Virus record (IMG/VR): IMGVR_UViG_3300036770_007636
Location: 1-24,162 of that record
Strand: one strand, 5' to 3'
Length of the DNA stretch: 24,162 nucleotides
Origin: a virus
Shown here: piece by piece, positions 14,630 through 22,081 of the stretch
How positions within the stretch are numbered: the first letter of the stretch is position 1
Layout of the letters: every line of letters begins with the position of its first letter
Position numbers and translations under genes: made by a program
The notes under the pieces: generated by a model
The model's input: only the letters and a program-made list of their open reading frames with translations
What the model was told of the DNA's origin: nothing
The model's database searches: none

Positions 14630-16741
14630 TTATCGTCTATTCAGGTTGACCATTTTTGATTTAGGTAATCGAACCATAATTTTTGATGTTAAGCATTCAT
14701 AAGCTACAGCAGCTACAGCATCACAAATATCATCTTTATATCCAGAAAGGGCTTCGATGTAATATCTTTTACCTTTCCATTTTTTTTGTAAAAACAAAAA
14801 CTGTATTTTAGCTTCTTGAATTTCGTTTAAAGAAATTAATTTTTTATCTTGATCATAATATTCACCACCAGAAATATCATATATATCAATTCGATCATCA
14901 CGAACTAATTGAGATAATTCTGCATAAATATTTTCTTTATATTCTTTATTGAATTGACGTTCTACAATTGGAACTCTCATAGACTGTAGTTTTATGATAG
15001 ATGATTGAGAATTCCATTGATCAATAGATACTTGTTTAAATCTAAATTTATTATGTAAATCAATTACATAATCTTCAACTTCACTTTCTTTAACTGGTTG
15101 ATTTTTAGTTTTAGGATTCCAAAAGTGTATATGGTCAATTACAACTCTTTTTAATGGTTTGAAATCAGGACCAATTTGTCCATACATATTTTCAGTATGA
15201 GCAATTACTAGAGCATAATAGTCAGAAGTTCGAGCTGGATCCAAATGACAAAAATACTCAAAATTGCCTTCAGCTCTTTCTTTTCTTTTTACCATTGACA
15301 TAGAAGAGAACATTCTATCTATATCATCAGAAACAAACATCGGATCAGATGAAGAAGCACCAAATTCTGCTCCATATTGCATTTGAAATTCTTGAGGATC
15401 TTTTTTCTTTTGCCCATCTAACCATTCTTTGTCAATATTTGGATTAGTAAGCCAAGTTGGAAGTCTCATAACAAGAGTGGTAGGGTCTTCTTGTCTATTT
15501 TCATGTAAATCGTAAAGCAACCCAATTGGACCTTTAGGGTTGGAAAGAAGCATCATTTTTCCATCTTTACCGAATGTAGCAAGAGATGGTTTAAGATCAT
15601 CATAAAGAGCATAATCAACACCAGAATCAGGATTGTCTCCTGCCATAGCTGCAACTTCGTCCATGATGATTGACCAACAAGTTAAACCAACAAGACCAGA
15701 AGCATTACTGGAACCACATCTCAGCACCAAAGAACCCGCAAACAAATTGATATTCTGCTCTTTTCTTCTTACATTCTCTTCTCTGTCGTGTTCGGTATAA
15801 AATCGCATTTCAAGTTCTGTATCTTTACCAATATAAGGAGCAAAGAAAGGAGATGCTAAAACTGTTTGCTTGATTTTAGAGAAGATTGCTTTTTTAGCCT
15901 GTTCTTCATTACGTGCAACATTAAGAAGGACAACCTCATCAAATTCCATTAATCCATATCTTGCTTGAGGATGACCCATAGAAATTAATCTATAAAGTTC
16001 GTAAAGAGCCATAGCAGAAACAAGGAACGATTTTCCAGAACGTCTACCAAGCACTAAAACTAATTCTTCAAATTTATATCTTTTGGTGCATTTTTCTTGA
16101 ACTTGCATCCTTAATTTTGGATCAAATTCTTCAGAATAAAGTAAATCAAATTCACTTTGGAAACCATCAATAATTGGTCTTGATTCTAATATTTCTACTT
16201 GTCTTTCAGCATCAGGGTTTGTAGCTTCATCTTTGGCAAATTTATATCTTTCTTCTCTGACCTTATTATCAAGACGTTTACATTGGAGACAAGGTGAATT
16301 GACAACATTAAAAATTGTCTTAAATTGTCTACCTTCTGAACGAGCTTTTAAGAAATCGTTTTCATTTTTCTGAATATAATGCCAAACACATCCTTTGCAA
16401 TCTTCTTGGTTGTCAGATTCATCTATAACAAGATTTGTATTGCCTTCTTGTCCCATATAAAAACATTTAAGAATAAGTTTTTGCCAAGGATAAGGTTTAA
16501 GATTACAAAAATATGGATGTTCAATAAAAGTGATGATATCTACAATTTGATCAGGATTGAATCTATCCTTAGGAGGCTTGGGAGGAGGAGCAACTTCTGA
16601 TCTTGTGGCAGGAGCAATTTCATCAACAAAATCATCTGCATACTCTGTATCCTTAAACAATGCAGTGACAGAATTAGCTTGTTGAAGTAATTGATTTCTT
16701 AATTCCGTAGGAGATTTAGGAACTTGGGTTTGTTTTCTCAT
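14630..16741 (-). CDS. terL: Terminase large subunit (packaging ATPase and nuclease)
   Basis: Predicted product is 703 aa, the DNA-packaging motor that docks on the portal, hydrolyses ATP and cuts concatemers. ATPase motifs: Walker A GRRSGKS at 232-238, Walker B SIIMDE with D361 and E362, and a coupling-like LLSNPKG at 398-404. RNase-H-like nuclease acidic residues: D501 in CHLDPARTSDYY, D574 in VSIDQWNSQ, and D671/D674 in DDICDAVA. An insertion before the Walker A region carries a four-Cys knuckle (C115, C118, C151, C154), unusual for this family, and the N-terminal 60 residues are Pro-rich. The start overlaps the previous stop by one base (TAATG), so expression is coupled to the small-terminase candidate. 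All key catalytic residues are present. Confidence 0.96.
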   Translation of the reverse strand: MRKQTQVPKSPTELRNQLLQQANSVTALFKDTEYADDFVDEIAPATRSEVAPPPKPPKDRFNPDQIVDIITFIEHPYFCNLKPYPWQKLILKCFYMGQEGNTNLVIDESDNQEDCKGCVWHYIQKNENDFLKARSEGRQFKTIFNVVNSPCLQCKRLDNKVREERYKFAKDEATNPDAERQVEILESRPIIDGFQSEFDLLYSEEFDPKLRMQVQEKCTKRYKFEELVLVLGRRSGKSFLVSAMALYELYRLISMGHPQARYGLMEFDEVVLLNVARNEEQAKKAIFSKIKQTVLASPFFAPYIGKDTELEMRFYTEHDREENVRRKEQNINLFAGSLVLRCGSSNASGLVGLTCWSIIMDEVAAMAGDNPDSGVDYALYDDLKPSLATFGKDGKMMLLSNPKGPIGLLYDLHENRQEDPTTLVMRLPTWLTNPNIDKEWLDGQKKKDPQEFQMQYGAEFGASSSDPMFVSDDIDRMFSSMSMVKRKERAEGNFEYFCHLDPARTSDYYALVIAHTENMYGQIGPDFKPLKRVVIDHIHFWNPKTKNQPVKESEVEDYVIDLHNKFRFKQVSIDQWNSQSSIIKLQSMRVPIVERQFNKEYKENIYAELSQLVRDDRIDIYDISGGEYYDQDKKLISLNEIQEAKIQFLFLQKKWKGKRYYIEALSGYKDDICDAVAAVAYECLTSKIMVRLPKSKMVNLNRR

Positions 16742-17421
16742 TAATTATCTTGTTGAATCTTTTCTCTCAAGGCAACAATTTCTTCCCTAATAATTCTTTT
16801 GTCATTTTCAGAATCCATTTTTTCATGCAATTTAGCAAGGATTTCAAAAATGTTAATGTTGTAAATGCCTTGATTATCTCTAACTTCTTTGAGATGCAAA
16901 ATTTTAGAAATTAATTTTTCTACCATTGCTGCTCTCTTAAGTTTCATATCATTGTTTTTAGAGCAGTCAATACCTCTAACATCGTCAAGTTCTACTAATA
17001 AAGCAGTTAGAGCAAGATGATGTTCACGAAAAATCCAAGGAGCAATAAGTTCTTCTCGTTGTTCGTAATTCTTAAGTCCCGAAGTCGAGATCTTTTTAAA
17101 ATCACAGTGTTGTTCCATGTGTGTATTAATTTGCATCCAGTTCATCTGTGCATCAAAATACTGTTGGAAAAATCTAATTACTGATTGATTTTTACGACCA
17201 GAATCAAGATAAACGTGTTCTACCAAATCTCTGAAAGGTGAAGTACAAATGGCACATCTTGGTTCTAAAAATTGAGGATACGAAATATCACTCATATTGT
17301 CAGGAGGAAGAGGCATTAAAGGTTTATCGCCTTCTTTTAAATCCCTGAACATTTTAGATGGTTTTTTTGGCCCTTCATCGGGAACAATTAGTGCATCTAC
17401 AGTTTCTTTTTTTGATTCCAT
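16741..17421 (-). CDS. Candidate terminase small subunit (zinc-HTH protein)
   Basis: Length is 226 aa from the ATG at 17421. A further 7 codons to a TTG at 17442 are open, but that codon lies in the stem of the terminator, so I prefer 17421. Residues 56-106 show a zinc-linked helix-turn-helix pattern seen in phage DNA-binding proteins: C56-x2-C59, S61-P62-x-R64, E68-H69, a helical middle, then H101 and H105-C106. The C-terminal half is helical with KILHLKEVRDNQ. Position immediately before TerL with a one-base overlap (TAATG) favours a small subunit that recognises phage DNA for packaging; sequence alone does not prove it. A TATAAC ends 7 nt before the ATG. Confidence 0.65.
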   Translation of the reverse strand: MESKKETVDALIVPDEGPKKPSKMFRDLKEGDKPLMPLPPDNMSDISYPQFLEPRCAICTSPFRDLVEHVYLDSGRKNQSVIRFFQQYFDAQMNWMQINTHMEQHCDFKKISTSGLKNYEQREELIAPWIFREHHLALTALLVELDDVRGIDCSKNNDMKLKRAAMVEKLISKILHLKEVRDNQGIYNINIFEILAKLHEKMDSENDKRIIREEIVALREKIQQDN

Positions 17422-17428
17422 TTCTTTA

Positions 17429-17434
17429 GTTATA
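17429..17434 (-). promoter_or_regulatory. TATAAC 7 nt upstream of the small-terminase candidate
   Basis: The minus strand reads TATAAC, one mismatch from a -10 box, 7 nt before the ATG and directly behind the terminator at 17442-17467. A transcript starting here would be leaderless. No convincing -35 box is visible. Confidence 0.25.
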
Positions 17435-17441
17435 CAAAACA

Positions 17442-17467
17442 AACAAGCCGCATAAATGCGGCTTGTT
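17442..17467 (-). terminator. Intrinsic terminator between the 237-aa gene and the small-terminase candidate
   Basis: An 11-bp stem (17442-17452 with 17457-17467, core AAGCCGC) closes a 4-nt loop, 20 nt after the stop at 17487. On the minus strand it is followed by TGTTTTGTATAAC. It ends only 21 nt before the next ATG, so some read-through or a promoter inside this gap is needed for the terminase genes. Confidence 0.8.
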
Positions 17468-17486
17468 CAAAAGTTAAGAGTAAAAA

Positions 17487-18200
17487 TTAGTCTTTTAGGG
17501 CTCTTTTTAATCTTTGATATGGAGAAACTGTATCAGCAGCCTTTACCATAAATTCATCAGCAAGTCCAAAATCAACATAATTACCAGCAATAAATTTGTC
17601 GCTTGATGAAGTTGCTTTTGATAAATCAACTTCAGCAGATCCCTTCTTCATAGATACAACATATTTATTTTTAGAAGCAGTCTTAATTTGTGCTTCTTGG
17701 GATTGTGCTAAAAGAACATTATTTAACAATGTTTCTTCGATAAAAGGCTTCAAGGATGCATGTAGATGGCTCTTACCTGCATTGTTATTCTTAGCAGCCT
17801 CTGTAAGCCTTAGCCAATATCCTAATCCCTTTTCATCTGTTTTGACAATTGAATGAGGACCAGTGCAAAGTCTCTTAACGAATTCCTTTGCAGATAATTT
17901 AGTCAATGATCTTTCAATAATAGGAGCACAGTCAGAATACTTAGTTGGAACGACAGCAACTTCTACAGCAGTGTTTTGTTCAACTTCTTCAGTAGAATCA
18001 AACAACTTAGAAGCAACTCTAACAGCAATGTCCAAATCAAAATTATCAGCTGCAAGCAACTCTACAACTTCAGACTTATCGAAACCTTGATTTTTATATT
18101 TTTGAGCTTGACTATTAGCTACAACGAGAACTCCATCATGATGTGAGCGTAATTCGTTGCGCCAGTTGTAAATCATGTCATTTGTGTTGTTTTCAGACAC
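17487..18200 (-). CDS. Unknown protein opening the late module, 237 aa, GTG start
   Basis: Family not recognised. It is helical, with no Cys cluster (three isolated Cys at most) and no membrane segment. The start is GTG at 18200 with a good AAGGGAG site 9 nt upstream. Residues about 34-70 (YKNQGFDKSEVVELLAADNFDLDIAVRVASKLFD) resemble a small helical, UBA-like bundle; this is weak. An IKTAS motif occurs at about residues 173-177. The gene stands alone between two terminators (18262-18299 upstream, 17442-17467 downstream), so it may be a monocistronic unit. It is the first gene after the sigma factor, but its job is unknown. Confidence 0.8.
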   Translation of the reverse strand: MSENNTNDMIYNWRNELRSHHDGVLVVANSQAQKYKNQGFDKSEVVELLAADNFDLDIAVRVASKLFDSTEEVEQNTAVEVAVVPTKYSDCAPIIERSLTKLSAKEFVKRLCTGPHSIVKTDEKGLGYWLRLTEAAKNNNAGKSHLHASLKPFIEETLLNNVLLAQSQEAQIKTASKNKYVVSMKKGSAEVDLSKATSSSDKFIAGNYVDFGLADEFMVKAADTVSPYQRLKRALKD

Positions 18201-18261
18201 TTCTCTAATCTCCCTTAGATTTTTTGATCCCCACCAATAAAAAAGGACTTAATTAAATAAT

Positions 18262-18299
18262 AAAACCTCCAGACGCACTTATAATGTCTTAGAGGTTTT
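18262..18299 (-). terminator. Terminator of the replication/sigma operon
   Basis: The outer stem is 8 bp (18262-18269 with 18292-18299, AAAACCTC) and an inner stem 4 bp (18271-18274 with 18286-18289), with an 11-nt loop. On the minus strand the 3' arm ends GAGGTTTT and continues ATTATTT, a U-rich tail. It lies 46 nt after the sigma stop and 62 nt before the next start. Confidence 0.75.
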
Positions 18300-18308
18300 T
18301 GTGGAACA

Positions 18309-18316
18309 TATTTATA
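18309..18316 (-). promoter_or_regulatory. TATAAATA box between the sigma gene and the late module
   Basis: The minus strand reads TATAAATA, the T4-late-like octamer, just after the sigma gene. A start site here would put the hairpin at 18262-18299 into the 5' leader of the 237-aa gene, which argues against a simple promoter. AT-richness makes chance occurrence likely. Confidence 0.2.
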
Positions 18317-18345
18317 TAATACGAGAAATCAAAAAATATATTCCA

Positions 18346-18912
18346 TTAATCAAAAAGGAAATCTTTACCTAATATATTTTTCATTTGTTCCAATGCTTTA
18401 GATAATCTTTTAGAAAATGCACCTTGAGTAATTCCTAATTTTTCTGATGCTTCTTTTTGATCCAATTGTTCAAAGAAATATACTTGTATCACTTCTTTAC
18501 TTTTGTCATTTAATTTTTTGAAAGCTTGATGTATACAAATGACATTGTCAATTTTGTTAAACGGATCATCATATTGTTCGGTAAATTCTACTTCTTCAAC
18601 TAACTCTTCTTTTGGAAAATATTTATCAGTTATATAACGAAATAAATTTATGTCAATTCTAGTGGATAAAAAGTAAGAAAAATAAGAAAGTTTAGGATCA
18701 TATTGGTCTACAAGTTTGATAAAAACAAACAAAGTATCGCTTAAGATATCTTCACGGTAAGGAGATAATCTTGGCTCTTTATAAATTACTCTTTTTACTG
18801 AGGATATAAATAAAGGTTTGTAAAATTCATATAATTCATATAAAGCCGATTCATTACCAGCTTTGTACTTATATAGTAATTTATTAATTTCGTCGTAGTT
18901 CTGATCGGCCAT
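18346..18912 (-). CDS. Phage-encoded sigma-70 family (ECF-like) sigma factor
   Basis: Predicted product is 188 aa. Region 2 covers about residues 25-100: YKPLFISSVKRVIY, DILSDTLFVFIKLVDQYDP and YFLSTRIDINLFRYI correspond to the core-binding and -10 recognition helices. Region 4 covers about 128-182: LNDKSKEVIQVYFFEQLDQK, then the helix-turn-helix EASEKLGITQGAFSKRLSKAL, typical of -35 recognition. The linker between them is acidic. It is the last gene of the replication operon and sits right before the late module, a sensible place for a factor that redirects host RNA polymerase to late promoters (inference). The start lies 7 nt after the delta stop, without a Shine-Dalgarno sequence but with TATAAT 6 nt before the ATG. 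Confidence 0.88.
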   Translation of the reverse strand: MADQNYDEINKLLYKYKAGNESALYELYEFYKPLFISSVKRVIYKEPRLSPYREDILSDTLFVFIKLVDQYDPKLSYFSYFLSTRIDINLFRYITDKYFPKEELVEEVEFTEQYDDPFNKIDNVICIHQAFKKLNDKSKEVIQVYFFEQLDQKEASEKLGITQGAFSKRLSKALEQMKNILGKDFLFD

Positions 18913-18918
18913 AAAAAA

Positions 18919-18924
18919 ATTATA
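18919..18924 (-). promoter_or_regulatory. TATAAT 6 nt upstream of the sigma-factor ATG
   Basis: A perfect TATAAT on the minus strand is followed by six T and then the ATG, the spacing expected for a leaderless transcript. It overlaps the last codons of the delta gene. No -35 match is visible and the gene has no Shine-Dalgarno sequence. Confidence 0.25.
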
Positions 18925-19921
18925 CAGATGCCAGTTTTGAAATTAGAATAGGTATAGAATGATTTACAGAACCATTTGTGCGTAAATCAACTATGTTGTC
19001 TACTACCATAGTAATCATTTTAGAAAACTGGGCTGGATTATATAAATTCTCTTTGCTTAATTGAATACGAATTCTTATCGGATTTTGAGCTTTGATAGTG
19101 AATGTAGACTCTTTGTATTCATCATTTAAATACTTGCCTAAAAGATCCCGTAATTCAACAATTTCTTGCACTTCTGTTAGTGGATGAAATGTCTTGTTGG
19201 TTTCTGATATGACCAACATAAAATTCAGTTGACTCAAAAGAACTAACAAAAAGCCTTGTTCACCCATAGAATCAATAAGAAGATTTATTTTTGTCAAGCA
19301 ATAATCTAGATCTTTATTCATCAGTTTGTCGATAAATTCGAATATGTCGCATTCTTCATTGAAAGATGCATTTGAAATATCACGCAAAAATATTTTGTCT
19401 GTGTAGGAAATGATCTTTTCTAATTCTTTAAACAAAATATCAATGTCATAGCATAAGATTTCTTTCTTACTGCCAGACTGTTTTGATTTGATACGTAAAA
19501 TAGGGCAAATTTCAACAAGATGATTCAAAGTCTCACCGTTTATATTTGCATTGTTCTTCATGACAAAATTATTGATATGACGCTTTAACGAATTTGAATC
19601 TCCCGCAAGTGGATAACTGCAGTCAAAAATCAAATTATTCTTTTTAGCTTTGGCAATAAGAGACAATCTTCCGTCGAAACTATCATCCTCGTACAAAATG
19701 ATATGTTTGATTCCAAGCTTTTCACTTTTTTCTTGAATGAGCTTAATGTCTTCGTTAGAAATGTTAGTATGAATGTATATATTGTTGGTATCAAAGAATT
19801 TAGAATAGTTATTGATAATTTTTTCAACATTGTTATCGAAACAAAGAATAAGACCAGGGAATTCTTCCTTGATCTTATTCAATGCTAATGTGGTTGATCC
19901 GTAGTAAATTCTTGGAAACAT
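18920..19921 (-). CDS. DNA polymerase III delta (HolA)-like clamp-loader subunit
   Basis: Predicted product is 333 aa, the usual length of HolA. In bacteria delta opens the sliding clamp within the clamp loader. The N-terminal third has the expected alternating layout (RIYYGSTTLALNKI; IKHIILYEDDSFDGR) and lacks a Walker A motif, as delta does. Residues about 191-240 (CDIFEFIDKLMNKDLDYCLTKINLLIDSMGEQGFLLVLLSQL) match delta's conserved F-x-L-x-D-A-L…A-L-x-L-L-x-x-L…Q-G motif leading into the collar domain. The gene begins one base after the clamp stop (TAATATG). Similarity is moderate, and the adjacent clamp is a main support. No ATPase loader gene is in the window, so it may work with another phage or host subunit. 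Confidence 0.75.
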   Translation of the reverse strand: MFPRIYYGSTTLALNKIKEEFPGLILCFDNNVEKIINNYSKFFDTNNIYIHTNISNEDIKLIQEKSEKLGIKHIILYEDDSFDGRLSLIAKAKKNNLIFDCSYPLAGDSNSLKRHINNFVMKNNANINGETLNHLVEICPILRIKSKQSGSKKEILCYDIDILFKELEKIISYTDKIFLRDISNASFNEECDIFEFIDKLMNKDLDYCLTKINLLIDSMGEQGFLLVLLSQLNFMLVISETNKTFHPLTEVQEIVELRDLLGKYLNDEYKESTFTIKAQNPIRIRIQLSKENLYNPAQFSKMITMVVDNIVDLRTNGSVNHSIPILISKLASV

Positions 19922-19922
19922 A

Positions 19923-21020
19923 TTAATCCATTGGGAACAATAAATGCTTAAAGTTTTCAGCTTCTAACATTAATAAAATAAAATCGTTATGCTTGATAAA
20001 ATTTATTTTGATTTTCTTACTATCAAGTAAATCTAAAGCTCTAATCAAATGTGAAGATACATACGATACTGAGAACAATTCATAATTATCTATATCAATC
20101 GTATCTACCACTGCATTCTTTTCATTACTATTTCCTGAAATGACAAGCTTATTGATATCCAAATTTAAGCTTATCATATGAGAATTTGCAATGCTCGATA
20201 CAAACTTCACTGACTTGACTAGCGCATCTTTATCTAACTCAAGAGATAAGAAAAATTCATCACTAAAGAATTGATTGAAATTGGAGAATATTTTTTCAAA
20301 AGTATTCTTCTCAAGATTGCAAAATAGTTCTCCACCATCCCAAGTCAGATAAAGCTTGCTGTTATGAAGAGAAAAAACAACACCTGATACTTTTTCAACA
20401 TAATACAAAACAATATCGGAAATATTTTTAGAAATTAGATATGATGGCTGTAATTCATATTTCTTACCAAATACACTAATTCTATGTTTATCAGAAGATT
20501 GAGTATTAATTTTTCCATCTTCGATAAACCATAGGATAGAAGTATAAGGATGTTCGTCAAAATCAGGCGCACAAGAAAACGAAGTCATCTTTATACTGTG
20601 GACAAAATCGTCAACAGTTATATCCAATGGTTCTAAATTATTTGAAAAATCTACTGCGAAGTTATCCACAGGAGCAGAAGCCAAAGATACTCTGGTTTTT
20701 TTATTACCAAAGATTAATAGATTTTCATCAGCATTGTAGATAAATTGAATCTCTTCGGTTGGAAAATTATTTACTGCATTATAGAAAGAAGAAATGTCTA
20801 AACCAAAAGTGCCATCTTCTGTGGGTTCGACATTCTTTAATAAAAATTTAGAGCAGCAAAAATTGTTCTCTGATTGAACATAAAGTTTGCCATCAGAAGA
20901 ATGAAAAATAAGACTACTCGATGATGTTTTGTTTTCACGCATCGAAAGTTTAGATTTTTCAATTTTATTAAGTAAGGCAAAACATAAGAGATGTTCTGCC
21001 TTATTCAACTTAAATTTCAA
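19923..21020 (-). CDS. DnaN-like DNA polymerase sliding clamp (beta subunit)
   Basis: Length is 365 aa from a TTG at 21020, matching bacterial DnaN (about 366 aa). It would form a ring around DNA that holds the polymerase. Recognisable parts are the N-terminal KFKLNKAEHLLCFALLNKI helix and strand, the domain II signature DGKINTQSSDKHRISVFGKK (168-187, compare A-T-D-x-H-R-L-A of DnaN), and the C-terminal FSVSYVSSHLIRALDLLDSK with the final LLFPMD. The frame is open 20 codons further upstream, inside the previous gene. I chose TTG at 21020 because it overlaps the TGA of the upstream gene (TTGA) and has an AAGGG site 8 nt upstream. Clamp and delta next to each other suggest a phage replisome with bacterial-type processivity parts. 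Confidence 0.82.
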   Translation of the reverse strand: MKFKLNKAEHLLCFALLNKIEKSKLSMRENKTSSSSLIFHSSDGKLYVQSENNFCCSKFLLKNVEPTEDGTFGLDISSFYNAVNNFPTEEIQFIYNADENLLIFGNKKTRVSLASAPVDNFAVDFSNNLEPLDITVDDFVHSIKMTSFSCAPDFDEHPYTSILWFIEDGKINTQSSDKHRISVFGKKYELQPSYLISKNISDIVLYYVEKVSGVVFSLHNSKLYLTWDGGELFCNLEKNTFEKIFSNFNQFFSDEFFLSLELDKDALVKSVKFVSSIANSHMISLNLDINKLVISGNSNEKNAVVDTIDIDNYELFSVSYVSSHLIRALDLLDSKKIKINFIKHNDFILLMLEAENFKHLLFPMD

Positions 21021-22012
21021 TGTAGTTGCCCTTGGAATTGGATGTGTACACCAGGAAGTACCATTCCAACTTCTTTCCAAATATTAGAAACAAATGTATC
21101 TTCATTTGCACAAGAAATCAACATATTATTTTCGTAATAATTCCAAGCACTGTCAACTTGTCGAAGAACATCCATTTTGTTGACTTTAAGCTTTGTAACA
21201 CCATTCATTTGGCATGCAGTTATAACTTCTTGGATGTTTAACCAGTCGATTTGTCTTGGTCGCCCTGTTGTTGCACCGTACTCTTGACCAATTTCTCTGA
21301 GTTGCTCAAATCGCTCGTCATCTTTTTGGTATCCTTTAGCTCCAACATAGGTAGAATAACACTTGATGACCCCGACAACATCCCGTACTTGCATAAAATT
21401 GAAACCATTATTTAATACTGCTCCTACACCAGTGTTTGAAGAAGTGACATAAGGATAATCACCAAAGTCAACATCAAGCCAATATCCTTGAGCACCTTCA
21501 GCTAAAAACTTCTTCGGTTCTGAATGAATTAGATCGTGCATATTGACAAGATAGGGTGCTAACTCAGGTACATCTTTGGCACGAATTCCTGTACGGGCCA
21601 CTTTGTCTCTATAACAAGGGCCATTACCAGTGCGAGTTGTTCCAATAGTTGTATCTTTGGAATCTTCGTCAATATGTTCTTTGGTAATTATATGGGCGTT
21701 TTCTGCAATCTTTAGAATCGATGTGTCAAATCCAAATCCTTCAAGATACTCAAGTTCGTCAAATAATTTTTGCGTATTGATAACACAACCATTACCGATG
21801 ACACTAGGAACACCATGCAGAATGCCGCAAGGAACAAGGTGTGTAACAATTTTCTCTCCATTGAGGTAAATTGTATGACCAGCGTTGCCTCCACCATTAA
21901 AGCGGATGACATAATCATAATTACCAGTACTTACCATTTGGTTGGCAATTTTACCTTTGCCTTCATCCCCATATTGCATACCAATAACTACATCAACAAT
22001 TGAAGTTTCCAT
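21017..22012 (-). CDS. Adenylosuccinate synthetase family enzyme (PurA/PurZ-like)
   Basis: Predicted product is 331 aa, about 100 aa shorter than bacterial PurA (430) and similar to archaeal PurA and phage PurZ (about 340). The family joins aspartate to IMP (PurA) or to dGMP (PurZ, the step towards 2-aminoadenine DNA) using a nucleoside triphosphate. Motifs: GDEGKGK at 15-21, NAGHT with H46, IGTTRTGNGPCYRDKVAR at 123-140, EGAQGYWLD at 172-180, PYVTSSNT at 187-194, GATTGRPRQIDW at 246-257 and NKMD at 278-281. The catalytic Asp (D16) is present; PurZ characteristically has Ser here. NKMD matches the guanine-recognition motif, so GTP use is likely. It is first in the replication operon. Canonical IMP-using PurA, or an intermediate type, fits better than true PurZ. 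The gene ends in TGA. Confidence 0.92.
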   Translation of the reverse strand: METSIVDVVIGMQYGDEGKGKIANQMVSTGNYDYVIRFNGGGNAGHTIYLNGEKIVTHLVPCGILHGVPSVIGNGCVINTQKLFDELEYLEGFGFDTSILKIAENAHIITKEHIDEDSKDTTIGTTRTGNGPCYRDKVARTGIRAKDVPELAPYLVNMHDLIHSEPKKFLAEGAQGYWLDVDFGDYPYVTSSNTGVGAVLNNGFNFMQVRDVVGVIKCYSTYVGAKGYQKDDERFEQLREIGQEYGATTGRPRQIDWLNIQEVITACQMNGVTKLKVNKMDVLRQVDSAWNYYENNMLISCANEDTFVSNIWKEVGMVLPGVHIQFQGQLH

Positions 22013-22018
22013 AAAAGA

Positions 22019-22047
22019 ATATTACCAAGCTACCCATTCAAAATCAA
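22019..22047 (-). promoter_or_regulatory. Candidate promoter of the replication operon
   Basis: On the minus strand TTGATT (22042-22047) is followed after 17 nt by TAATAT (22019-22024), preceded by TGG as an extended -10. Each hexamer matches consensus at four of six positions. Initiation would fall at the ATG (22012), giving a leaderless or nearly leaderless message. The 69-bp divergent intergenic region would hold promoters for both directions; I see no clear plus-strand one. Confidence 0.4.
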
Positions 22048-22081
22048 GGGCTTATGGGGATAAATGTAAAATAAAGTAAAT

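Noticed and set aside
17422-17442. TTG at 17442 as start of the small-terminase candidate
   Set aside because: The codon lies in the terminator stem and has no ribosome site; the ATG at 17421 is preferred.
21021-21080. Upstream start of the clamp gene at 21080
   Set aside because: It would add 20 residues not expected in DnaN and overlap the PurA-like gene by 64 nt; TTG at 21020 has an AAGGG site and a 4-nt stop/start overlap.
21017-22012. Claim that this phage has a 2-aminoadenine (Z) genome
   Set aside because: The catalytic Asp typical of PurA is present, and no MazZ, DatZ or DpoZ gene is visible in the window.
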